This document shows, in pieces, positions 31,235-38,819 of a stretch of 39,027 nucleotides of DNA. Location of the stretch: positions 1 through 39,027 of the forward strand of contig NZ_JBHSGI010000003.1 in assembly GCF_042654245.1 (NCBI RefSeq), written 5' to 3'. The notes beneath the pieces were generated by a model, which saw only the letters and a program-made list of their open reading frames with translations, had not been told where the DNA came from and made no database searches. Positions within the stretch are counted from its first letter, which is position 1, and each line of letters starts with the position of its first letter. The DNA comes from Seohaeicola_A nanhaiensis. Its GTDB lineage: Bacteria > Pseudomonadota > Alphaproteobacteria > Rhodobacterales > Rhodobacteraceae. Made by a program: the position numbers and the translations under genes.

Positions 31235-32833
31235 TCACATTCTGAAGACGGGCGTGTGGCGCCCTTTCTCGGGCACCGACGAGACAATGGCCAGACACAG
31301 GCCCAGAACGTCGCGGGTCTGCCCGGGCTCGATCAGCCCGTCATCCCAGAGCCGCGAAGTGGCGTAATACGGATCGGACTGTTCGCCATATTGGGCACGC
31401 ACCTGCGCCTCGATCTGCGCAAGATCGGTCTCCATCCTTTCAGGCTCGCCGCCTTTCTGGCGGCGCAGCTCCTGCATCACGTTGGTCGCAATGTCCGCGG
31501 ACATGGTGGCCAACTCCGCCGTTGGCCAGGCAAAGAGGAAATTCGGTGCAAATCCGCGTCCACACATGCCGTAATTGCCCGCGCCATAGGATCCGCCAAG
31601 CAGGACAGACAGGCGCGGCACCTTGGCGACGGACATGGCATAGACCAGCTTGGCGCTGTTCTTGGCGATGCCGCCGCGCTCCGCCTCGGTCCCGACCATG
31701 AAACCCGCGATGTTGTGCAGGAACAGAAGCGGGATATTGCGCTGGTCGCACATCGAGACGAACTGCGCGCCCTTCAGCGAACTGTCCGACATCAGCGCGC
31801 CGTTGTTGGCCAGGATACCGACCCGATAGCCGTGGATCCGCCCGGTGCCGCAAACCAGCGTCTCACCCCAGCCGGGCTTGAATTCGCGGAACTCGCCCGC
31901 GTCGATCATGCGCAGCAGAACCTCGCGCATGTCGTAGGGCTGCTTGCGGTCGGCGCTGATGACGCCAAGCAATTCTGACGGATCATGCGCGGGCGGCGCG
32001 GGGGCTGCGTCGGGCGGCATCGGGCGCGACTGGCCCAACTCGGCCACGATGTCGCGCATCAGCGCCAGCGCATGGTATTCGTCCTCGGCCAGATGGTCGG
32101 ACACGCCCGAGACGCGCGAATGCATCTCGGCACCACCCAGCGTTTCGCCATCGGCCACTTCGTTGATCGCCACCTTGACGATAGAGGGCCCGCCCAGATG
32201 GATGCGCGCGTTGCCGCGCACCATGATCACCTCGTCCGACAGCGCGGGAATATAGGCGCCGCCTGCCGTGCAGCCGCCGAACACGGCCGAGATCTGCGGT
32301 AAGCCGCTGGCCGACATGTTGGTCTGGCGATAGAAGGAATTGCCGAAATGGCGGGCGTCGGGAAAGACCCGGTCCTGCTCGGGCAGATAGGCCCCGCCGC
32401 AATCCACCAGATAAAGGCAGGGCAACCGGTTTTCCGCCGCGATTTCCTGGGCGCGGATGTGCTTTTGCACCGTCTCGTGGTAAAAAGAGCCGCCCTTCAC
32501 CGTCGCGTCATTGGCGATCACCATGCAGGGCAGCCCATGAACGATGCCGATGCCGGTCACGATTCCCGCACCTGGCACCTCGCCCCCGTATTGCCCGTAG
32601 GCCGCGAGCGACGACAGTTCCAGAAACGCCGTGCCCGGATCCACCAGCAAGTCGATCCTCTCGCGGACCAGCAGCTTGCCGCGCTTGCGGTGGCGTTCCA
32701 CCATGTCGGGGCGTCCGCCCGAGGTGGCCTCGGCAATCCGCGCGCGCAGCGTCTCGACCCGCGCGCTTTGCGCCTGGTGATTGCGTGCGTAGATCTCTGA
32801 TGCGGTCAGCACCGCTGTTTCAAGGCGCGCCAT
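31235..32833 (-). CDS. Acyl-CoA carboxylase carboxyltransferase (beta) subunit
   Basis: This 532-residue carboxyltransferase moves the carboxyl group from biotin to an acyl-CoA. Typical features are RKRGKLLVRERIDLLVDPGT, GIGIVHGLPCMVIANDATVK, DCGGAYLPEQDRVFPD, FGGCTAGGAYIPALSDE, GILANNGALMSDSSLKGAQF and GSYGAGNYGMCGRGFAPNFL. It is of the methylcrotonyl/geranyl-CoA carboxylase type and is expected to pair with the fused alpha subunit two genes downstream. It starts three bases after the tetR stop and lies in the same operon. Compared with the other carboxyltransferase in this window, it differs strongly at the N-terminus and around the substrate region, suggesting a different acyl-CoA. Confidence 0.9.
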   Translation of the reverse strand: MARLETAVLTASEIYARNHQAQSARVETLRARIAEATSGGRPDMVERHRKRGKLLVRERIDLLVDPGTAFLELSSLAAYGQYGGEVPGAGIVTGIGIVHGLPCMVIANDATVKGGSFYHETVQKHIRAQEIAAENRLPCLYLVDCGGAYLPEQDRVFPDARHFGNSFYRQTNMSASGLPQISAVFGGCTAGGAYIPALSDEVIMVRGNARIHLGGPSIVKVAINEVADGETLGGAEMHSRVSGVSDHLAEDEYHALALMRDIVAELGQSRPMPPDAAPAPPAHDPSELLGVISADRKQPYDMREVLLRMIDAGEFREFKPGWGETLVCGTGRIHGYRVGILANNGALMSDSSLKGAQFVSMCDQRNIPLLFLHNIAGFMVGTEAERGGIAKNSAKLVYAMSVAKVPRLSVLLGGSYGAGNYGMCGRGFAPNFLFAWPTAELATMSADIATNVMQELRRQKGGEPERMETDLAQIEAQVRAQYGEQSDPYYATSRLWDDGLIEPGQTRDVLGLCLAIVSSVPEKGRHTPVFRM

Positions 32834-32836
32834 ATG

Positions 32837-33466
32837 TCAGGTCTCCTGTCTTTCAAGTATTCCGTTAAGGAACACATCGGCATAGGTGCGTGACAGCGCC
32901 TCTGCGCTGCCGCGGTGCGGATCGAACCATTCCAGCGTGGCGTTCAGCGCGCCGATCAACATCAGGCGCAGGCGGCGGATGTCCACGTCGCGTTTCAGCG
33001 CGCCGTCTGCCTGGAGCCGGGACAACAGGTTGTCCCATTCGGCCTCATAGGCCCGGCGCGTGTGCAGATTGGCATCGCGGACGGATTGCGGCACCTGCCC
33101 GAAAATGCGCACATTGGCCGAGGAATAATCGCTGACGTCTAGAAGCGCGCGCAGGTGCGCCCCGATCGCTGCCCGCAGGATCGCCTCGGCGCCGGTGCCC
33201 TCGGGCAAGGCGGAAACGGCTTGGCGCATGCTCTCGTGAACGACCTGAATACCTGCATCCAGAACGCGCGCGACGATCTCGTCCTTGGAGCCAAAATGGT
33301 AATATATGCTGCCCGCCTTGATTCCAGCGGCCTCGGCGATTTTTCTGAGTGACACGGACCCATAGCCCTGTTCGCGGAAGAGCCGCGCCGCAACATCCAG
33401 CACGCCATCACGCCCGACCGCCCTCCGGGGGATCGCGTTGAGCTTGCTCGCTGAGGTATTCGCCAT
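32837..33466 (-). CDS. TetR-family transcriptional repressor
   Basis: This 209-residue regulator has an N-terminal TetR helix-turn-helix (residues 20-70: GVLDVAARLFREQGYGSVSL, RKIAEAAGIKAGSIYYHFGS, KDEIVARVLDAG). A helical ligand domain follows, which in acyl-CoA catabolic regulators often binds the CoA ester. It is the first gene of the carboxylase operon, so it probably represses itself and that operon until the acyl-CoA appears. A palindrome 28 bases upstream of its start, and a related one at the thiolase promoter, are likely targets. Confidence 0.88.
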   Translation of the reverse strand: MANTSASKLNAIPRRAVGRDGVLDVAARLFREQGYGSVSLRKIAEAAGIKAGSIYYHFGSKDEIVARVLDAGIQVVHESMRQAVSALPEGTGAEAILRAAIGAHLRALLDVSDYSSANVRIFGQVPQSVRDANLHTRRAYEAEWDNLLSRLQADGALKRDVDIRRLRLMLIGALNATLEWFDPHRGSAEALSRTYADVFLNGILERQET

Positions 33467-33493
33467 GGGGTCTCTTTACGGTACACTGCCTAA

Positions 33494-33507
33494 CTAACAC
33501 CTGTTAG
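33494..33507 (-). promoter_or_regulatory. TetR operator at the tetR-carboxylase promoter
   Basis: CTAACACCTGTTAG is a perfect palindrome (six-base arms, two-base centre) set within extra half-sites: CCTAAC at 33489-33494 also pairs with GTTAGG at 33503-33508. On the minus strand TTGACT (33529-33524) and TAACAG lie 17 bases apart, with the -10 falling in the palindrome. A protein bound here would block the promoter of tetR and the downstream carboxylase operon. Confidence 0.65.
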
Positions 33508-33607
33508 GTAATTGGTGCCGATGAGTCAATCCTCCCGAACGTGTTGGATTGGAATTTGTGGCGAATCCCGTCCGGGCAATCGTCATACGGCCGCCGGAAA
33601 TGCCGGT

Positions 33608-33643
33608 CGCCAGCCAAGGCCCGAATACGTGGTTTGGCTGGCG
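33608..33643 (-). terminator. Hairpin after the SDR gene
   Basis: A perfect ten-base inverted repeat (CGCCAGCCAA at 33608-33617, TTGGCTGGCG at 33634-33643) begins four bases after the SDR stop. It would form a stable hairpin ending the thiolase-SDR transcript. No T tract follows, so it may act as a weak terminator or as a 3'-end stabiliser. Confidence 0.45.
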
Positions 33644-33647
33644 TGGG

Positions 33648-34478
33648 TCAGATCGTGAATCCGCCGCCGCAAATGATGTGCTGACCCGAAATGAAGTTAG
33701 ATTCGGGCGTACAGAACAAATAGACCGCGCCAGCGGCCTCTTGCGGGGTGCCGACCCGGCCCAGCGGAATCATGCGCTCCATCTGGGACAAGAGATCGGG
33801 GTTCACACCAACCTTGATTTCTTTGTCTTCCACCTTGATCGTGCTGTCGCCTTTGGCGCTGCCCTCGGTCAGCCGCGTGCGGATCGGGCCAAAGGCCACC
33901 GCGTTGACGTTGACGTTGTAACGGCCCCATTCCTTGGCCATCGTCCGGGTGACACCCAGAACACCGGCCTTGGCGGCGGCATAGTTGATCTGGCCGGCAT
34001 TACCGCCGGTCCCCGCGATGGATGAGATATTCACCACCTTGCGGAACACCTCCTGCCCTGCGGCAGCCTCTTCCTTGGCCTTGGCGCTGATCACCGGCTG
34101 GGCGGCGCGCAGAATCCTGAAGGGCGCGGTCAGGTGAACGTCGATGATCGCCTGCCACTGTTCGTCGGTCATCTTCTGAACGACGCTGTCCCAAGTATAG
34201 CCGGCATTGTTCACGATGATGTCCAGCCCGCCAAAACTGTCCACGCCCGTCTTGATGAAACGTTCGGCGAAACCGTCTTCTGTCACGCTGCCGGCGCAGA
34301 CCACGGCCTCGCCGCCAACCGCACGAATGGCCTCGGCGGTCTCATTGGCCGGGTCGGCATCCAGATCGTTGACCACCACGCGCGCCCCTTCCGAGGCCAG
34401 CTTGAGCGCGATCTCGCGACCGATACCCCGGCCCGAACCGGAAACCAGCGCAACGCGCCCGTCAAGTTTTCCAGTCAT
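33648..34478 (-). CDS. Short-chain dehydrogenase/reductase
   Basis: This 276-residue NAD(P)-dependent oxidoreductase has the Rossmann motif VSGSGRGIGR (residues 12-21), NNAG (90-93), the catalytic Ser (NISSIAG, about 152-153) and the YxxxK pair Tyr166 and Lys170 (NYAAAKAG). It ends in GQHIICGGGFTI, typical of FabG-like enzymes. A two-residue-rich insert (KAKEEAAAGQEVFRK, about 133-147) is longer than in FabG. Beside a thiolase and acyl-CoA genes it likely oxidises a 3-hydroxyacyl-CoA. GGAGGAG precedes the ATG at 34478; the thiolase gene ends 24 bases upstream. Confidence 0.87.
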   Translation of the reverse strand: MTGKLDGRVALVSGSGRGIGREIALKLASEGARVVVNDLDADPANETAEAIRAVGGEAVVCAGSVTEDGFAERFIKTGVDSFGGLDIIVNNAGYTWDSVVQKMTDEQWQAIIDVHLTAPFRILRAAQPVISAKAKEEAAAGQEVFRKVVNISSIAGTGGNAGQINYAAAKAGVLGVTRTMAKEWGRYNVNVNAVAFGPIRTRLTEGSAKGDSTIKVEDKEIKVGVNPDLLSQMERMIPLGRVGTPQEAAGAVYLFCTPESNFISGQHIICGGGFTI

Positions 34479-34502
34479 GTTTTCTCCTCCCGATTGGTGC
34501 TG

Positions 34503-35687
34503 TCACGCTTTTTCATAAAGCGTGGTCACACAAGCCCCGCCAAGACCCAGATTATGCTGGAGCGCCAGCCGCGCGCCTTCCACCTGCCTTGCATCTGCCT
34601 GCCCGCGCAACTGCTGGACTAGCTCGGTGCATTGCGCCAGGCCGGTCGCCCCCAGCGGATGCCCCTTGGACAACAGCCCGCCCGACGGATTGGTCACGAA
34701 TTTGCCGCCATAGGTGTTGTCGCCGTCATCGACGAATTTTGCCGCATCACCGCGGCGGCAAAGCCCAAGCGCCTCGTAGGTGATCAGCTCGTTATGGGCG
34801 AAACAGTCATGCAGTTCGACCACGTCCACATCCTGAGGGCCGATGCCCGCCGCCTCATAGACCTGATCGGCGGCGCGTTTGGCCATCGAATAGCCGACGA
34901 CCTCGCGCATGTCATGCGCGCCGAAGGTTTCCGGGCCGTCCGTCGTCATGGCCTGAGCGGCAATGCGCACCGAGCTGTCCAGACCGTGCTTGTCGGCGAA
35001 GGCCTTGGAGCACACGATTGCCGCAGCCGCGCCACAGGTCGGTGGGCAAGCCATCAGCTTTGTCATGACGCCGGGCCAGACGACCTGTGCCGCCATCACT
35101 TCTTCCGGCGTCACTTCCTGCCGGAACAGCGCCACCGGGTTCCTGGACGCATGCCGACTGGCCTTGGCGCGGATTTTCGCGAAGGTTTCCAGCGTAGTGC
35201 CGAACTCTTCCATATGCGCTTTGCCCGCGCCGCCGAAATAACGCAGCGCCAGCGGAATATCGGAATTGCCGACCAGATCGTCGGTTTCTTCGTCGAACGC
35301 CGCAAACGGGCTGATCCGATCGTGGAACATCGCGCCGATCGCGCCGGGCTGCATCTGCTCGAACCCAAGCGCCAGAGCGCATTCCACTGCGCCGCTTTCA
35401 ACGGCCTGGCGGGCCAGGAACAGGGCAGACGAGCCGGTCGAACAGTTGTTGTTCACGTTCACGACCGGGATGCCGGTCATGCCGACCTGATACAAGGCCC
35501 GCTGGCCACAGGTGCTGTCGCCATAGACATAGCCGACATAGGCCTGCTGAATCTTGCCATAATCCAGTCCGGCATCGGCCAGAGCGGAACGGGTGGCGGC
35601 GGTCGCCATCACATCATAGCTTTCGGATTTTCCGGGCTTCTGAAATGGGACCATCCCGACGCCGACGACATAGGCTTTGTCTTTCAT
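34503..35687 (-). CDS. SCP2-type thiolase (lipid-transfer-protein family)
   Basis: This 394-residue thiolase would release an acyl-CoA from a 3-oxoacyl-CoA. The acylated Cys is Cys82 in NVNNNCSTGSSAL. VDVVELHDCFAHNEL and LLSKGHPLGATGLAQ carry the conserved His residues, and the protein ends GLGGACVTTLYEKA. This is the SCPx-like subgroup used for branched or bulky substrates. The ATG at 35687 has GGGAGAG upstream; the extension to 35747 is rejected because it would cross the promoter. It heads a two-gene operon with the SDR. Confidence 0.88.
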   Translation of the reverse strand: MKDKAYVVGVGMVPFQKPGKSESYDVMATAATRSALADAGLDYGKIQQAYVGYVYGDSTCGQRALYQVGMTGIPVVNVNNNCSTGSSALFLARQAVESGAVECALALGFEQMQPGAIGAMFHDRISPFAAFDEETDDLVGNSDIPLALRYFGGAGKAHMEEFGTTLETFAKIRAKASRHASRNPVALFRQEVTPEEVMAAQVVWPGVMTKLMACPPTCGAAAAIVCSKAFADKHGLDSSVRIAAQAMTTDGPETFGAHDMREVVGYSMAKRAADQVYEAAGIGPQDVDVVELHDCFAHNELITYEALGLCRRGDAAKFVDDGDNTYGGKFVTNPSGGLLSKGHPLGATGLAQCTELVQQLRGQADARQVEGARLALQHNLGLGGACVTTLYEKA

Positions 35688-35740
35688 TTCTCTCTCCCAT
35701 GTTTGGTCTGGCCACACTGAATCGAGCGCCATGCCATTTT

Positions 35741-35784
35741 CTACCATTTGTTAGATTCTATATCCCGGCGCATCGGCCTGTCAA
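35741..35784 (-). promoter_or_regulatory. Strong promoter with TetR-like operator for the thiolase operon
   Basis: On the minus strand TTGACA (35784-35779) is a perfect -35. TATAGAAT (35762-35755) supplies a -10 at 16-18 bases, with TAGAAT matching five of six. Immediately downstream is CTAACAAATGGTAG (35754-35741). It shares 11 of 14 positions, and an intact CTAACA half-site, with the palindrome before tetR. Repressor bound there would cover the start of transcription. Confidence 0.65.
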
Positions 35785-35975
35785 CAACGTCGCGCCGCGA
35801 CATCAGGCGCGCACCCGATTTGCCGACACATGTTTGATCATTGTCGCCGGGCGTCTTGAATGGCAGGGCATTTTCAGGTTTACGGGTCCGGGCGAGACCC
35901 GGACCGGCGTTTGCCGAACATCGGGCACCCGGTTGCGGCATCGCGAACCTCGCGGCCTATGAAGGGAAGAGCAAG

Positions 35976-36587
35976 ATGGCGCATTGCTATGAATTCAAGG
36001 GGTTCGTTCCCGTTGTTCCCGAGGATACATATGTCCATCCTCAGGCGGTTCTGATCGGAAATGTCATTCTCGGCCACGGCTGCTATATCGGCCCCGGAGC
36101 AAGCCTGCGGGGCGACTTCGGCAGGATCGTGATCGGGGATGGTGCCAATGTGCAGGACAACTGCATCATCCATTCTTTTCCCGGCCGCGAAGCAGTGGTG
36201 GGCACCGACGGTCATATCGGCCACGGCGCGATCCTGCACGGTTGCACAGTGGGTCGGAACGCCCTGGTCGGGATGAATGCCGTCATCATGGATGGCGTAG
36301 AGCTTGGTGCGGAATCAATCGTCGGCGCGCAGGCGTTCGTGCGGGGCGAAACGATAGTTCCACCGCGCTCGATGGTGGTCGGATCGCCGGCAAGGGTAAT
36401 CCGCGACGTCACCGAGAAGGAAGTCGCTTGGAAAACACGCGGAACTGCCGAGTATCAGCAACTCGCGCGCGACTGTCTGGCCGGATTGAAGCCCGTCGAG
36501 CCGCTGAAGGCGGTCGAGACCGACAGGCCGCATATGGCCGCCTCCGACGTCGTATCCATTCAGGAGGCGCGGCAGAAGCCATCCTGA
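35976..36587 (+). CDS. Gamma-carbonic-anhydrase-like hexapeptide-repeat protein (PaaY/CaiE type)
   Basis: This 203-residue left-handed beta-helix protein is built from repeated hexapeptides (for example IGNVILGHGCYIGPGASLRG, then ALVGMNAVIMDGVELGAESI). His66, His83 and His88 are the expected metal ligands, and Arg45 with Gln60 and Asp61 (NVQDN) complete the site. PaaY and CaiE relatives hydrolyse CoA thioesters that stall catabolic pathways. Close to two bicarbonate-using carboxylases, carbonic anhydrase activity would also make sense. The ATG at 35976 is preferred to upstream starts (from 35841), which lack family sequence. It is the only rightward gene in the cargo; its stop lies in a strong hairpin. 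Confidence 0.85.
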   Translation: MAHCYEFKGFVPVVPEDTYVHPQAVLIGNVILGHGCYIGPGASLRGDFGRIVIGDGANVQDNCIIHSFPGREAVVGTDGHIGHGAILHGCTVGRNALVGMNAVIMDGVELGAESIVGAQAFVRGETIVPPRSMVVGSPARVIRDVTEKEVAWKTRGTAEYQQLARDCLAGLKPVEPLKAVETDRPHMAASDVVSIQEARQKPS

Positions 36588-36612
36588 CCTGTCCGGCAAA
36601 CCGGACAGGTCA
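36585..36612. terminator. Perfect 12-base hairpin between convergent genes
   Basis: TGACCTGTCCGG (36585-36596) pairs perfectly with CCGGACAGGTCA (36601-36612) around a CAAA loop. It starts at the stop codon of the beta-helix gene and faces the 3' end of the second carboxyltransferase gene, so it can end transcription from both sides. No T tract is present. Nothing else was seen up to 36705. Confidence 0.7.
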
Positions 36613-36705
36613 GGGTTCCCGCGTGCCTCAAAAGCCCCCGTTGGCATCGCCTTGACGCGGGACGGCAACTCCGTAATCCAGTGTGCCGCCCTGCCCTTCA
36701 GGCCG

Positions 36706-38313
36706 TCACAGCCGGAATATCCCGTAATGCGGATCGTCGATCGGCGCGTTCAGCGCAGCCGAGATCGACATGCCGAGCGCGTTGCGCGTGTCCGCCGGGT
36801 CGAGAATGCCGTCATCCCACAATTCCGATGTCGAGGTATAGGCCTCGACATCGCGCCGGAACTTCTCCAGCACCGGGTCACGGATCGCGGCGATTTCCAC
36901 TTCGGTCAGTTGCTTGCCTTCGCGTTCAAGCTGCCGGATCTTGACGTCGGCCATGGTGTTGGCGGCCTGATCCGCCCCCATTACGCCGATTTCCGCCTGC
37001 GGCCACATGAACAGCGTGCGCGCATCCCAGGCCCGCCCGCACATGCCGTAATTGCCGGCCCCGTAGGACGCATTGGCAATCACGGTGAACTTGGGCACGA
37101 CCGAGCCGCCCTGCGCCATCAGCATCTTGGCGCCGTCCTTGGCGATGCCGCGTTCCTCGTATTCGCGGCCGACCATGTAGCCGGTGATGTTCTGAAAAAA
37201 GACCAGTGGCGTACGGTTCTGGTTGCATAGCTGCATGAAATGCGCGGCCTTCAGCGAGCTGTCGTTGAACAGCACCCCGTTATTGGCGAGGATCCCCACT
37301 TTGAAACCCCAGATATGGGCAAAACCACAGACCATCGTGGTGCCGTAATCGGGCTGATATTCGTGAAAGCGCGAACCGTCCACGATTCGGGCAAGAACCT
37401 CGCGCATGTCGAACTGGGTCTTCCGGTCCTTGGGGATGATCCCGTAAAGTTCCTTGGGATCGTAATAGGGCTCCTCATGCGCCGCCGTTTCGATGATGGT
37501 TTTTGGCGTGCGCTTCCACTGGCTGACAATCTCGCGCGCCAGCGCAAAGGCGTGCTGTTCTGTGGCGGCGCGATAATCGCCCGTCCCCGAGACAGAGGTG
37601 TGCATCACCGCGCCGCCAAGCTCCTGCACGCCGACCTCTTCGCCGGTGGCCGCCTTGACCAGTGGCGGACCGCCCAGAAAGATCGCCCCGGTGCCCTCGA
37701 TGATGATGTTGTAATCGCTCAGCGTCGGCACATAGGCGCCGCCCGCGGTGCAATGCCCGCCAACGATGGCAATCTGCGGGATATTGGCCTGGCTCAGCTT
37801 GACCTGGTTGCGAAACACCCGCCCGCCTAGATAGCGGTCGGGAAACACGCCGTGTTGCAGCGGCAGGAAGCCTCCGGCGCTATCGCAGATATGGACGACC
37901 GGCAAATGGTTCTCAAGCGCGACATCCAGAAGCCGCACGATCTTTTTGACGGTATGCGGATACCATGCACCACCCTTGACGCTGGCATCGTTGGCGTGGA
38001 TGGCCACCTCGCGGCCCTGCACGATGCCGATGCCCGTCACCACGGCGGCACCGGGCACGGCGCCATCATATTCGCGGCAGGCGGCCAGCGTCGAGAATTC
38101 AAGAAACGGCGTGCCCGGATCGAGCAGCAGCTTCAACCGCTCGCGCACGCCCAGTTTGTTCTGGCGTGCCAAGCGGTCGATGTCCCGTTGGGGCCGCTCG
38201 AAACGCGCCGCGTGCTGGCGAGCGTGAAACTCCTTCAGCCGTTCGGACATGGCGGCAAAATTGGCCTTGTAGTCGGCGGCATTGGTGTCGATGTGGCTTT
38301 CGATCCGGCGCAT
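36706..38313 (-). CDS. Second acyl-CoA carboxylase carboxyltransferase (beta) subunit
   Basis: This 535-residue carboxyltransferase starts at the ATG at 38313 (AGGAGG seven bases upstream). Motifs are QNKLGVRERLKLLLDPGTPF, GIGIVQGREVAIHANDASVK, DSAGGFLPLQHGVFPDRYLG, VGGHCTAGGAYVPTLSDYNI, FQNITGYMVGREYEE and ANASYGAGNYGMCGRAWDAR. Its N-terminus (HIDTNAADYKANFAAMSERL) and several core positions differ from the other carboxyltransferase in the window, so the two are not recent duplicates. It follows the separate biotin-carrier gene with five bases' spacing and forms an enzyme with it and the partial biotin carboxylase. Confidence 0.9.
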   Translation of the reverse strand: MRRIESHIDTNAADYKANFAAMSERLKEFHARQHAARFERPQRDIDRLARQNKLGVRERLKLLLDPGTPFLEFSTLAACREYDGAVPGAAVVTGIGIVQGREVAIHANDASVKGGAWYPHTVKKIVRLLDVALENHLPVVHICDSAGGFLPLQHGVFPDRYLGGRVFRNQVKLSQANIPQIAIVGGHCTAGGAYVPTLSDYNIIIEGTGAIFLGGPPLVKAATGEEVGVQELGGAVMHTSVSGTGDYRAATEQHAFALAREIVSQWKRTPKTIIETAAHEEPYYDPKELYGIIPKDRKTQFDMREVLARIVDGSRFHEYQPDYGTTMVCGFAHIWGFKVGILANNGVLFNDSSLKAAHFMQLCNQNRTPLVFFQNITGYMVGREYEERGIAKDGAKMLMAQGGSVVPKFTVIANASYGAGNYGMCGRAWDARTLFMWPQAEIGVMGADQAANTMADVKIRQLEREGKQLTEVEIAAIRDPVLEKFRRDVEAYTSTSELWDDGILDPADTRNALGMSISAALNAPIDDPHYGIFRL

Positions 38314-38315
38314 TG

Positions 38316-38819
38316 TCACTCCTCCTGCGGGGTCAGCTGGGCAAGGACGGCCTTTAGGCCGAAACTGTCACCCGCGGTAAAAGGCATTTCGGCAACCACA
38401 CCGTCGCGCGGCGCGGTCAGGGTGGTTTCAAGCTTCATGCTTTCGATGACCAGAAGCGGCTGGCCTTCTGTAACGGTGTCTCCGGGCTTGACCGCCACCG
38501 AAACGACGACCCCCGGCATCGGCGCCAACAGTCGATCACCCCCTGCAGCGCCCTGCCTGCCGGCAAGCCGGTCGTCGGGATCGACCCTCCCAACCTCGAA
38601 GGTGCGCCCGTTCAAATGTATGAAGGTAGATTCCGACCCGACCGCCAGCCGCAACTCATGCGCCCGCCCCCCGGTCCGCAGCACATGTGCGCCCGGCGCC
38701 CCGGTCGGGTCCAGTTGGCAGGGAACCGCGCCATCTGGCATATTCAGGATAAAGCGGCTGCCATCATGGGTCAGCCAGCATTCGGCCTCATGGCCGGCGA
38801 TCATGAATATTCTGCGCAT
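38316..38819 (-). CDS. Stand-alone biotin carrier protein of a split acyl-CoA carboxylase
   Basis: This 167-residue protein carries the biotin for the second carboxylase. The C-terminal biotinyl domain (about residues 95-165) has LLAPMPGVVVSVAVKPGDTV and the biotin site ESMKLE (Lys129). The first 90 residues resemble the bridging region normally found between carboxylase and carrier domains. In related enzymes these parts are fused in one alpha subunit, as in the first cluster here. The ATG at 38819 overlaps the upstream biotin carboxylase stop (TGATG), so the split is real and tightly coupled, not an artefact of the wrong start. Confidence 0.8.
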   Translation of the reverse strand: MRRIFMIAGHEAECWLTHDGSRFILNMPDGAVPCQLDPTGAPGAHVLRTGGRAHELRLAVGSESTFIHLNGRTFEVGRVDPDDRLAGRQGAAGGDRLLAPMPGVVVSVAVKPGDTVTEGQPLLVIESMKLETTLTAPRDGVVAEMPFTAGDSFGLKAVLAQLTPQEE

